Shown: piece after piece, positions 1 to 5,621 of the stretch
How positions within the stretch are numbered: position 1 is the first letter of the stretch
How the letters are laid out: each line of letters starts with the position of its first letter
From: an uncultured Prevotella sp.
Lineage (GTDB): Bacteria > Bacteroidota > Bacteroidia > Bacteroidales > Bacteroidaceae
NCBI GenBank assembly: GCA_937892695.1
Contig: CALBJK010000129.1
Coordinates: 1 to 5,640 of the forward strand
Length of the DNA stretch: 5,640 bases
Reading direction: 5' to 3'
The notes under the pieces: model-generated
What the model was told of the DNA's origin: nothing
Database searches by the model: none
The model's input: the letters and a program-made list of their open reading frames with translations, nothing else
Translations under genes and position numbers: made by a program

Positions 1-15
1 TGCAAATCTGCTTAG

Positions 16-515
16 CATTTTTGTACCAAGTTATTTTTTAACTGTTACTTAATAATTTTATTACTGATTTTTTCGTTTTCAAGCTGCGACCCAGTACAAT
101 ATTGTATTTACTCAAAGGCTGATAAAAATGCGAATGTTGTTTTAGATTTAAAGCGATTGGGAGGATTTTGTAATCTTTTCATCGACATTAAAGAACTTTC
201 TGTCAATGATTCAATTTGCGTTGACAGTATTCAATTATTTTCTACTGATGGAACTTTGTTGAATAAAAAAATAATTTAAAGCTTTACATTGATACGTTAG
301 AATGTAAAGAAAAATTGTCAGAAACCGTTCGGAAACCCACATTCCGTTCTTCTTATGCATTCTTAATGGGGGCAAAATGTGTTTCAAATTTAAAGCTTCA
401 AAAAGGGAGTACATATAAATTGATGTTGGATTTCCATTGCTGGAAACACAATTTTAGAATAAAAAATGTGTTTTTAGGAGATTCAGTTATAAAAGATGAT
501 TTGATAACAAGATAA
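16..515 (+). pseudogene. decayed small lipoprotein gene, copy A (frameshifted, no start codon)
   Basis: Reading from 16 in the frame of the TGC codon at 85-87 gives a hydrophobic stretch (…LIILLLIFSFSSC) that looks like a lipoprotein signal peptide, with lipobox FSSC and the lipidated Cys at 85-87. It is followed by about 60 residues and stops at TAA 277-279. The next frame down (-1) opens after 266 and continues to TAA 513-515 with the same style of protein (…NLKLQKGSTYKLMLDF…). The two halves join at the 7-A run 265-271: one extra A would give a continuous reading frame (…LLNKKNNLKLYIDTLECKEK…). No ATG, GTG or TTG lies in frame between the stop at 13-15 and the lipobox, so the start also looks lost. 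The second half resembles copy B downstream (L.L.KG.TY core), so the frame repair is not arbitrary. The function is unknown; known lipoproteins of this type are anchored in the envelope. A sequencing error or slippage at the A run could mimic the frameshift, but would not explain the missing start. Confidence 0.6.
265..271 (+). other. A7 homopolymer at the frameshift point of copy A
   Basis: Seven consecutive A's lie exactly where the two reading frames of copy A overlap (the upstream frame is open to 276, the downstream frame is open from 267). The upstream codons are AAT AAA AAA ATA. The base before the two AAA codons is T, so this is not a canonical A-AAA-AAA slippery heptamer in the correct register. 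A one-base contraction of an A8 tract is the simplest reading. Confidence 0.6.
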
Positions 516-558
516 AGTAAAGTGAGCTCAATGAAATAATTTTAATAACAGATTCTAA

Positions 559-977
559 ATGATTAGGAAACTATTATTCTGTGTTTTGGCATGCGTTTTA
601 TTTACATCATGCCATCCGGCACTTTTACGCTTCAATGAGGGTATTTACGACGTCTATCATGTAACAAAGAATTTTGACATGCATGTAAGAGGACGTGCTA
701 TTTATGACACTTATTCTGTGTTTTTTGAAATAAACAATGTCAAATGTAAGGATACACTATTTTTAGATAGTGTTTAAGTTAAAAATAGCATGGGAAAATC
801 TATGAAATTTTCTATCTCTAATCGTTTCAAAAAGATAGATCACTTAATATTAGAGAAGGGAAAGACGTATGGTTTTCGCATCTTTATTAAAAAGGTCTGA
901 ATAGAGAGGTTATTGTTTATGACATATTTGACAATAGAAATTTGTTTCCTGATACGTTAAGATGTCACTATCCGTGA
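559..977 (+). pseudogene. decayed small lipoprotein gene, copy B (nonsense codon plus frameshift)
   Basis: ATG 559 starts a clear lipoprotein signal: MIRKLL, a hydrophobic core, then lipobox FTSC with Cys at about residue 18. The first open segment stops at TAA 775-777, but the same frame continues without another stop to TGA 898-900 (…GKSMKFSISNRFKKIDHLILEKGKTYGFRIFIKK…). Around the A5 run 889-893 the coding signal moves to the -1 frame (KGLNREVIVYDIFDNRNLFPDTLR…), which ends at TGA 975-977. The segments FFEINNVKCKDTLFLDS and LILEKGKTYGFRIFI match copy A (LFIDIKELSVNDSICVDS and LKLQKGSTYKLMLDF), so A and B are diverged tandem paralogues. The last few codons lie inside the palindromic repeat starting near 970, so the natural 3' end may have been replaced by that repeat. 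A truncated 72-residue lipoprotein (559-777) could still be made. The function is unknown. The DNA is much more AT-rich than the genes from 1609 on. Confidence 0.6.
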
Positions 978-1071
978 AAATCTGTGTTATCTGTGTTATC
1001 TGTGGGAGCTTTAAAATTTTAATCTGCGAGATTATAATATTCTCCCACAGATTCCACAGATTTTCACAGAT
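970..1071. repeat. cruciform-forming inverted repeat made of TCTGTG units
   Basis: The left arm 970-1008 contains ATCCGTGAAAA followed by three 9-bp units (TCTGTGTTA at 981 and 990, TCTGTGGGA at 999). The right arm 1041-1071 is its reverse complement with one 9-bp unit fewer (TCTCCCACAG…CACAGAT). The 32-bp AT-rich loop carries its own small perfect hairpin, AATCT-GCG-AGATT, at 1021-1033. A transcript would fold into a long, nearly complete stem. Similar TCTGTG-rich palindromes are, to my knowledge, interspersed in intergenic DNA of several bacterial genomes, but I cannot name a curated family from sequence alone. It directly abuts, or has replaced, the end of lipoprotein copy B. Confidence 0.75.
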
Positions 1072-1140
1072 GAATACGGCGTACAGAGTATTCCTTCCGT
1101 TTAAGTTCCGTCTAAGTTCAGCGGATGTTTGTCATTGGAT

Positions 1141-1253
1141 TATTTATTCAAGTTTCGGATTTAGTATTTAACTTGTAGGGCACGTGCGTGATTGTTACAT
1201 TTTACGGACACACGAGCCGAGTCCCTACAGAGAAACAACTTGAATGATAAATA
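1141..1253. repeat. nested inverted repeat with TGTAGGG/CCCTACA core (MITE-like)
   Basis: The outer arms are TATTTATTCAAGTT (1141-1154) and AACTTGAATGATAAATA (1237-1253), which are complementary except for two extra bases. The inner arms are TTGTAGGG (1173-1180) and CCCTACA (1223-1229), with further imperfect pairing of the GC-rich CACGTGCGTG (1181-1190) against CACACGAGC (1209-1217). The layout resembles a small non-autonomous palindromic element. No transposase or clear target-site duplication is visible. Confidence 0.5.
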
Positions 1254-1280
1254 CGAAACGTGAGTTATTATAGTGGAAGG

Positions 1281-1303
1281 GAGACGCACCGGAGTGGCGT
1301 CTC
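1281..1303 (+). repeat. 23-bp hairpin repeat, copy 1
   Basis: Arms GAGACG and CGTCTC enclose a second short stem CAC/GTG closed by tetraloop CGGA, with one unpaired base (G) on the 3' side at position 17 of the unit. The flanking sequence TACTGC follows, as in copy 2. This is the best-preserved member of a family seen in every later intergenic region of the window. Confidence 0.8.
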
Positions 1304-1323
1304 TACTGCTTGGGTGCTATCGT

Positions 1324-1346
1324 GAGACGCACCGAAGTGTCGTCTC
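1324..1346 (+). repeat. 23-bp hairpin repeat, copy 2
   Basis: The architecture is the same as copy 1: GAGACG, CAC, tetraloop CGAA, GTG, free base T, CGTCTC. It lies 43 bp from copy 1 in the same orientation and is followed by TACTGC and then a GGATGGCAATTCCGTTT segment that recurs near copy 5. Confidence 0.8.
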
Positions 1347-1349
1347 TAC

Positions 1350-1430
1350 TGCGTGGATGGCAATTCCGTTTAATATTGGTATAATGCGGATGTTCGTTGT
1401 CTGATATTAAACTAATCGGATATTTCTTCG
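1350..1430 (+). repeat. flank of hairpin repeat, homologous to 5478-5540 in inverted orientation
   Basis: After hairpin copy 2 the sequence GGATGGCAATTCCGTTT (1354-1370), ATTGGTATAATGCGGA (1375-1390) and TTCGTT (1393-1398) matches, in the same order with small changes, the reverse complement of 5478-5540 (GGTGGCATTCC, ATTGCCACAATGCGGA, TTCGTTT). The repeat unit is therefore longer than the 23-bp hairpin, roughly 100 bp at these two sites. No gene lies in 1350-1460. Confidence 0.55.
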
Positions 1431-1465
1431 TGTTCTGTTAAATTGGTTAAATAATGTATCTGCTC

Positions 1466-1496
1466 TTGGATCTTCTTGTTTTAAACAATACCTTTG
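1466..1496 (+). promoter_or_regulatory. Bacteroidetes-type -33/-7 promoter for the LRR gene pair
   Basis: TACCTTTG at 1489-1496 matches the Bacteroidetes -7 consensus TAnnTTTG exactly. A TTG (1466-1468) lies 20 bp upstream, as expected for the -33 element. Transcription would start near 1503, leaving a leader of about 105 nt before the ATG at 1609. The spacing and the perfect -7 box make this the best promoter candidate in the window; it is not experimentally supported. Confidence 0.55.
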
Positions 1497-1608
1497 TGAG
1501 CAATTAAAGATAATGTAAGAAAACTAAATCTGTGAGCTGACTTTCAATGGTGACACAGTAGTTGGACTTTTGAAAGACTGCTTGAATACACTAATGTTAT
1601 TGAAAAAT

Positions 1609-2886
1609 ATGACACGACTAATAAAAGAATTCTCTTTATTCGTCATCCTTGGCTTTGCAGCGGTTGTTTGTGCCAGAGGCCAGCAGATGACGGTACACGT
1701 AGACAAGGCCGGAAGTCTCGCTACGCTTGTTTCGGGCAAGGACATGTGTACTGTGAAGAGTCTGACAGTGACGGGATACGTCAACGGTACGGACGTACGC
1801 TTCATACGCAATCTGGCCGGAGGAGGCGTGACGCGTGACGGCAGCTACGAGAACCGCCGGCTAGAACGGCTCGACCTGTCGGGAGCACGGATCATGGCCG
1901 GAGGCGACTATTACTTGAAAGACTCGATGAGGGTGAGCGAAACACCGCCTTACGACTACCATTATTTCTATGACCGCACGAAGAACAACACTGTGAGCGA
2001 CCGGATGTTTTATGGCTGCACGGCCTTGCGGTCGGTGCGGTTGCCGGAGAGCGTGACACACATAGGCAGCTGTGTTTTCGGGCTGTGTAGTGTCGACTCT
2101 GTGGTTATACCCGGCAGTGTGACATCGGTGGACGATCGCGCGTTCACGATGACAAAGATTAGATATACCCGGCTGGGACGTTCGCTTACCTACCTGGATA
2201 TAGACGTGCTCAGTCCTTGGACTGAGGCGATAGACGTAGACGAAGCCAACCCCAGCTATGCGTCGGCCGACGGTGTGCTGTTCGACAAAGCTATGACGAC
2301 GCTCCTGCGTTATCCGGAGAATAGAACCGGGACGGCGTACATCGTGCCTTCGACGGTGAAGACGATAGGCGACGAAGCCTTCTATATGAATCAGAATATT
2401 ACGAAAATAGATTTGCCCGACGGGTTGGAGACGATAGGCCGGTGGGCTTTTCACGGCTCGACGGTCGTTTCGCTCACACTTCCTGAAAGTTTGAAATCGA
2501 TAGGCTCTCAGGCTTTCGACGACAATCTGCTGTGGCTGCGCAGCGTAACGTGTCAGTCTGCTACTCCGGCCGACTGTGCCGACGATGCTTTCCCCGAATG
2601 GTACGACTTCATGCCGGGCGAGGCCGAATGGGACAACGCGGCTAATATAATATTGTATGTGCCGAAAGGTTGCGTCGACAGGTATAAGACGGCGCACGGT
2701 TTCGACAGGGTGAAGGACATACGTGAGATAGGTTCGGCTACGGGCATCGGGCTTGTGAGCAATGGCGAAAAGCCCACAGTTACGGCTCGCTATGCTACGG
2801 ACGGAACGTTGCTGGATAAGCCTCGGCGGGGTGTGAACATCGTGCGCATGAGTGACGGAAGTGTAAAGAAGGTAACTGTAAAATGA
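1609..2886 (+). CDS. secreted BspA-like leucine-rich-repeat protein (first of pair)
   Basis: This is a 425-residue protein if started at ATG 1609. An in-frame ATG at 1594 and a TTG at 1570 are alternatives, but 1609 puts the conserved 'AGSL' motif at the same distance from the start (residues 34-35) as in the downstream paralogue. The signal peptide is about 1-24 (MTRLIKEF, hydrophobic core, cleavage near ARG/QQ); Cys21 has VV before it, so a lipobox is unlikely. An N-terminal conserved segment follows (about 27-70, …SLTVTGYVNGTDVRFIRNLAGG). LRR_5/BspA-type repeats (x-x-L-x-x-V/I-x-L-P-x-S/G-V-x-x-I-G-x-x-A-F) come in two blocks, about 131-179 and 255-303. Between them is the typical BspA insertion 'I.V...NPSY.S.DGVLF…LLRYP' (about 207-237). 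A C-terminal cap (NIILYVPKGCVDRYKTAHGF, about 346-365) precedes a short terminal tail (about 391-425) ending GVNIVRMSDGSVKKVTVK. The family includes Tannerella BspA, which binds fibronectin and fibrinogen, so a surface or adhesin role is likely but inferred. The tail may be a secretion or anchoring signal. The stop overlaps the next gene. Confidence 0.9.
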   Translation: MTRLIKEFSLFVILGFAAVVCARGQQMTVHVDKAGSLATLVSGKDMCTVKSLTVTGYVNGTDVRFIRNLAGGGVTRDGSYENRRLERLDLSGARIMAGGDYYLKDSMRVSETPPYDYHYFYDRTKNNTVSDRMFYGCTALRSVRLPESVTHIGSCVFGLCSVDSVVIPGSVTSVDDRAFTMTKIRYTRLGRSLTYLDIDVLSPWTEAIDVDEANPSYASADGVLFDKAMTTLLRYPENRTGTAYIVPSTVKTIGDEAFYMNQNITKIDLPDGLETIGRWAFHGSTVVSLTLPESLKSIGSQAFDDNLLWLRSVTCQSATPADCADDAFPEWYDFMPGEAEWDNAANIILYVPKGCVDRYKTAHGFDRVKDIREIGSATGIGLVSNGEKPTVTARYATDGTLLDKPRRGVNIVRMSDGSVKKVTVK

Positions 2887-4061
2887 AGAACAAGATGAAG
2901 AGAACATTATATGCTGTAGCACTGCTGCTGGCCGCATCGTCGGCTTTTGCGCAGAAGAGCCTTGACGTGACAGTGGCCAGGGCCGGAACACTGTCGTCGT
3001 ACATCGCCGATGCCGACAAATATTCGGTCACATCGCTCACTGTGAAAGGTGAGCTGAACGGCGACGACATACGTCTGATACGCGACATCGCGGGCGGTTC
3101 GCTCGAAGCCGACGCATCGGAAGAGGGTGTGTCTACGCCCGGAAAACTGCAGGTGCTGGACATGAGTGGCGCGCGCATCGTCAGAGGCGGCGATGTCTAC
3201 TATGCGATGAACCTGACCACATCGACCGACACTGTCGGGACGAGCATGTTCAAGAACTGCCGGTCGTTGGAGAGCATAGTGCTGCCACGGTCGACAAAGT
3301 ATATCGGTAATGTTGCATTCTCCGGATGTAAGGCTCTCAGGACGGTGGACATGCCGTCGGGAGTGGCCGGTATCGGAGCCTGGGCGTTTGACGGTAGCGG
3401 CATAGAGACGATTGTCTTACCTCAGACTATGAAGAGCGTTCAGACATCGACGTTCAGCGATTGTTCCCGTCTGGTGTCGGTAACAATACCCGAAGGCGTG
3501 ACTGCGATTGGTAGTTATGCTTTCTCTGGATGTTCGGCTTTGAGGAACGTGACGCTGCCCTTGTCGTTGAAGACCATTCAGCCTGGGGCATTCAGAAATG
3601 GCGGCTTGCGCTCCGTTGAGTTGCCTTCGGCACTTAGTTTTATCGGTATTGATGCGTTTGCCTCTTGTGCCGGTATGGAGAGCGTCACCATCAGCGGCGA
3701 CTTGACCGGGTTCGGACGATACGCTTTTGAGGGCTGTGACGGCATAAAGGCGATACATTTCAAGACATGTACGCCTCCGACATTTACCTCTGACATTAAT
3801 CCTTTCTACAACATAGACATCGAAAAGTGTACTCTTTATGTTCCCGAAGGGTGCGCCGATGTTTACCGTTCGGATGCACTCTGGAGCAGTTTCAAGAATA
3901 TCGTAGAAGAAAATCCTACAGCCATCTACGGTATCAAAACCGGAACTGACAGGACGGAAACTGTCTATGACATGACTGGGCGTAAGCTTCCTACATGTAA
4001 AAAAGGACTGAACATCATTCGCACTAAGGACGGAAAGACTGTAAAATTGCTTGTAAAATAG
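2883..4061 (+). CDS. secreted BspA-like leucine-rich-repeat protein (second of pair)
   Basis: This 392-residue protein starts at ATG 2883, which overlaps the TGA of the upstream gene (ATGA, 4 bp), so translational coupling is expected. The signal peptide is 1-23 (MKNKMKR, hydrophobic core, cleavage SAFA/QK). Residues 27-70 (LDVTVARAGTLSSY…SLTVKGELNGDDIRLIRDIAGG) match the N-terminal segment of the upstream protein, and 'LDMSGARIVRGGD' (92-104) is also shared (LDLSGARIMAGGD). An uninterrupted LRR_5 array follows, with Phe anchors near 123, 146, 169, 191, 214, 237, 259 and 282, a regular 22-23 residue period, and many units carrying the AFxGC motif. A cap (KCTLYVPEGCADVY, 315-328) and a C-terminal tail (361-392, VYDMTGRKLP…GLNIIRTKDGKTVKLLVK) close the protein. 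It is a paralogue of its neighbour but lacks the NPSY/DGVLF insertion. A surface-exposed binding role is inferred from the family; the ligand is unknown. Confidence 0.92.
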   Translation: MKNKMKRTLYAVALLLAASSAFAQKSLDVTVARAGTLSSYIADADKYSVTSLTVKGELNGDDIRLIRDIAGGSLEADASEEGVSTPGKLQVLDMSGARIVRGGDVYYAMNLTTSTDTVGTSMFKNCRSLESIVLPRSTKYIGNVAFSGCKALRTVDMPSGVAGIGAWAFDGSGIETIVLPQTMKSVQTSTFSDCSRLVSVTIPEGVTAIGSYAFSGCSALRNVTLPLSLKTIQPGAFRNGGLRSVELPSALSFIGIDAFASCAGMESVTISGDLTGFGRYAFEGCDGIKAIHFKTCTPPTFTSDINPFYNIDIEKCTLYVPEGCADVYRSDALWSSFKNIVEENPTAIYGIKTGTDRTETVYDMTGRKLPTCKKGLNIIRTKDGKTVKLLVK

Positions 4062-4147
4062 AAGTCGCAGGTTTATACCTCTTTACGAGACGGATTTATT
4101 AATGTTTAATATTTAATTGGTGAGCGCATCCTCGAACATCCAGCGTA

Positions 4148-4170
4148 GAGACGTCACTCCGGTGCGTCTC
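4148..4170 (-). repeat. 23-bp hairpin repeat, copy 3
   Basis: Read on the minus strand it has arms GAGACG/CGTCTC, CAC/GTG, tetraloop CGGA and free base A. The downstream flank TACGC corresponds to TACTGC of copies 1 and 2. It is identical to copy 1 except at the unpaired base. Confidence 0.8.
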
Positions 4171-4196
4171 CCTCAAAATACGCGTCTCTCCCCCAA

Positions 4197-4219
4197 ACGA
4201 CGCGATTCCGGCGTGTCTC
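4197..4219 (-). repeat. 23-bp hairpin repeat, copy 4 (degenerate)
   Basis: On the minus strand this reads GAGACACGCCGGA then ATCGCGTCGT. It keeps GAGAC, the CCGGA centre and GCGTC, but the inner CAC/GTG stem is broken and the 3' arm is damaged. It ends about 40 bp upstream of the preferred MFS start. Confidence 0.5.
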
Positions 4220-4261
4220 CTTTGCGTAATGTCATTCATCATCTATAATCGTTGCAAGACA

Positions 4262-5434
4262 ATGATACAACTTCAGGAAAACAAGGGCATTCCCCGTTCT
4301 TTGCTTCTCATGATGGCGGCTATGGCCGGTCTGACAGTGGCAAATTGCTACTATAACCAGCCTCTGCTCGAAGTAATCCGGCGCGATTTGTCGGTCTCGG
4401 AAGTTGAGGCCAATCTCATAACTGTTGTCACACAGATAGGCTACGCACTCGGTCTGTGCTTCATCATCCCGATGGGCGACCTCTATTCGCGCCGCCGTCT
4501 GATAACAGTCAATATGCTCGTGTCGGCACTGATGGCTGCTTTGATAGCTTTGGCCGACAGCATAGTGCTGGTGTGGGGAGCGTCAATTGTGCTTGGAGCT
4601 TGTTCTGTAATCCCACAGATATTCATGCCGCTGGCCGGGCAATACTCGCGTCCGGAGAACAAGTCGCGCAACATCGGCATTGTGCTTAGTGGACTGCTCA
4701 CGGGCATACTCGCTTCGCGGGTGGTTAGTGGGTTTGTGGGCGACTGGCTTGGATGGAGAGCTATGTTTCTCTTCGCTTCCTTGCTTATGCTTGCGTGTAT
4801 GGCCATAACCTTGGCGATGATGCCACGGGTGAAGAGCAATTTCAGCGGAACTTACGGGTCGCTCATGTCGAGCGTTTGGCATATACTGCTCACCCATCGT
4901 GTCATACGTCTGCGCTCTTTACGTGCTGCGTTCGGATTCGGGTCGATGCTGGCTATATGGTCGTGTCTGGCTTTCCGTCTGGCCGAAGCCCCATTCCATG
5001 CTGGGTCAGACATGGTAGGTGTGCTCGGACTGTGCGGCATAGTCGGCGCGGTACTGGCGAGCGGTATGGGCAGCTACATTCCCCGTTTCGGCATACGGGT
5101 CTTTAGCATCGTGGGAGCTTTGCTTCAGCTTGTGGCTTGGACAATATCCTATCTGTTCGGTGATATGTATGCCGGACTGATCGCTGCCATCATTCTTGTT
5201 GATGTCGGACTGCAATGCTTGCAGTTGAGCAACCAGAGCGGATGCATTGAAGAAATGCCCGAGGCTTCGAGCCGCGCCAATACCATATTTATGACAACCT
5301 ATTTTGTCGGTGGTTCCTTCGGAACATTCTGTGCCGGAGTGGGGTGGGAGACTTTCGGATGGACAGGTGTCTGTTCGGTAGGAGTAGTGTTTGCGCTACT
5401 TTCGCTTTCCGTTACTTTATGCTTTAAGAAATAG
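4262..5434 (+). CDS. MFS transporter, 12 TM, drug:H+ antiporter-like
   Basis: This is a 390-residue inner-membrane secondary transporter if started at ATG 4262 (MIQLQENKGIPRSLL). The upstream in-frame ATG 4229 would add 11 residues (MSFIIYNRCKT) that do not look like a family N-terminus and would leave the start only 10 bp from a degenerate repeat. Twelve hydrophobic segments are visible at about 13-31, 49-69, 80-98, 100-124, 137-160, 165-187, 219-242, 251-273, 278-300, 303-325, 339-362 and 367-388. The TM1 end motif 'VANCYYNQPLL' is typical of a DHA1-like MFS subfamily. The loop 2-3 motif A is present as GDLYSRRR (72-79), and a TM5 motif-C-like GLLTGILASR is followed by GWRAMF at TM6. The long central loop (about 188-218) separates the two six-helix halves. 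Efflux of small molecules by proton antiport is the family expectation; the substrate cannot be read from sequence. A weak promoter-like pair (TTTG 4221-4224, 19 bp, TATAATCG 4244-4251) lies just upstream. Confidence 0.9.
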   Translation: MIQLQENKGIPRSLLLMMAAMAGLTVANCYYNQPLLEVIRRDLSVSEVEANLITVVTQIGYALGLCFIIPMGDLYSRRRLITVNMLVSALMAALIALADSIVLVWGASIVLGACSVIPQIFMPLAGQYSRPENKSRNIGIVLSGLLTGILASRVVSGFVGDWLGWRAMFLFASLLMLACMAITLAMMPRVKSNFSGTYGSLMSSVWHILLTHRVIRLRSLRAAFGFGSMLAIWSCLAFRLAEAPFHAGSDMVGVLGLCGIVGAVLASGMGSYIPRFGIRVFSIVGALLQLVAWTISYLFGDMYAGLIAAIILVDVGLQCLQLSNQSGCIEEMPEASSRANTIFMTTYFVGGSFGTFCAGVGWETFGWTGVCSVGVVFALLSLSVTLCFKK

Positions 5435-5477
5435 GCTTTTGTCATTTCTGACATATATTATAATGTAACGCAGCATT

Positions 5478-5540
5478 CGGGAATAAAAACAAACGAATGT
5501 CCGCATTGTGGCAATGTCAAAAAGGAATGCCACCCACCTG
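5478..5540 (-). repeat. inverted homologue of the 1350-1430 repeat flank
   Basis: On the minus strand the order is GGTGGCATTCC, ATTGCCACAATGCGGA, TTCGTTT, matching the segment after hairpin copy 2. The other side of copy 5 also carries GGGATGGCATTCCGTTT (reverse complement of 5566-5582), so this hairpin is bracketed by two versions of the same flank motif. Confidence 0.55.
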
Positions 5541-5563
5541 TAGACGCCACTATTGTGCGTCTC
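5541..5563 (-). repeat. 23-bp hairpin repeat, copy 5
   Basis: On the minus strand it has GAGACG, CAC, loop AATA, GTG, free base G and CGTCTA. Both stems are kept (one terminal mismatch) although the loop has changed completely from CGGA to AATA. Confidence 0.75.
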
Positions 5564-5621
5564 ACAAACGGAATGCCATCCCGATTTATTCTTGAGCAGA
5601 ACCTGAGCAATGACCATTGAG

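Larger units (their letters stand above)
4062..4228. other. intergenic spacer between LRR pair and MFS gene
   Basis: No coding region is visible. The right half is filled by hairpin repeat copies 3 and 4 and a half-arm CGCGTCTCTC at 4181-4190. The reverse complement of the left half (TACGCTGGATGTTCG…ATATTAAAC) shares short blocks with the sequence after hairpin copy 2 (TACTGCGTGGATG, GGATGTTCG, ATATTAAAC), as if a related element with an internal deletion lies here. No strong rho-independent terminator is present after 4061; the AGGT-TTAT-ACCT hairpin at 4069-4080 is too weak. Confidence 0.5.

Noticed and set aside
1..15. Possible 3' end of an upstream gene (reads to TAG at 13-15)
   Set aside because: Only four codons are visible; nothing can be concluded.
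962..1171. 69-residue open frame starting in the TCTGTG repeat
   Set aside because: Its N-terminus (VKICVICVICG) is just the translated 9-bp repeat and the rest runs through palindromic non-coding DNA.
1281..1346. Two same-strand 23-bp repeats 20 bp apart as a mini CRISPR array
   Set aside because: The copies are near-complete palindromes, recur alone and in both orientations elsewhere, their spacer resembles the repeat flank, and no cas gene is present.
1861..2991. 376-residue open frame on the minus strand across the LRR genes
   Set aside because: It is antisense to two convincing coding genes, is rich in Arg, His and other shadow-type residues, and has no recognisable domain or signal. 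It arises from codon bias of the plus-strand gene.
4148..4219. Hairpin repeats as rho-independent terminators of the LRR operon
   Set aside because: The stems are not followed by a T-run on either strand, and the same hairpin also lies upstream of genes. Termination by them is possible but not supported.
4221..4251. Promoter for the MFS gene (TTTG, 19 bp, TATAATCG)
   Set aside because: The -7 box matches TAnnTTTG at only four of six fixed positions and would place the transcript start within a few bases of ATG 4262; too weak to list as a feature.
5417..5617. 66-residue open frame on the minus strand after the MFS gene
   Set aside because: It overlaps the MFS 3' end and hairpin copy 5 with its flank; no start context or family resemblance.
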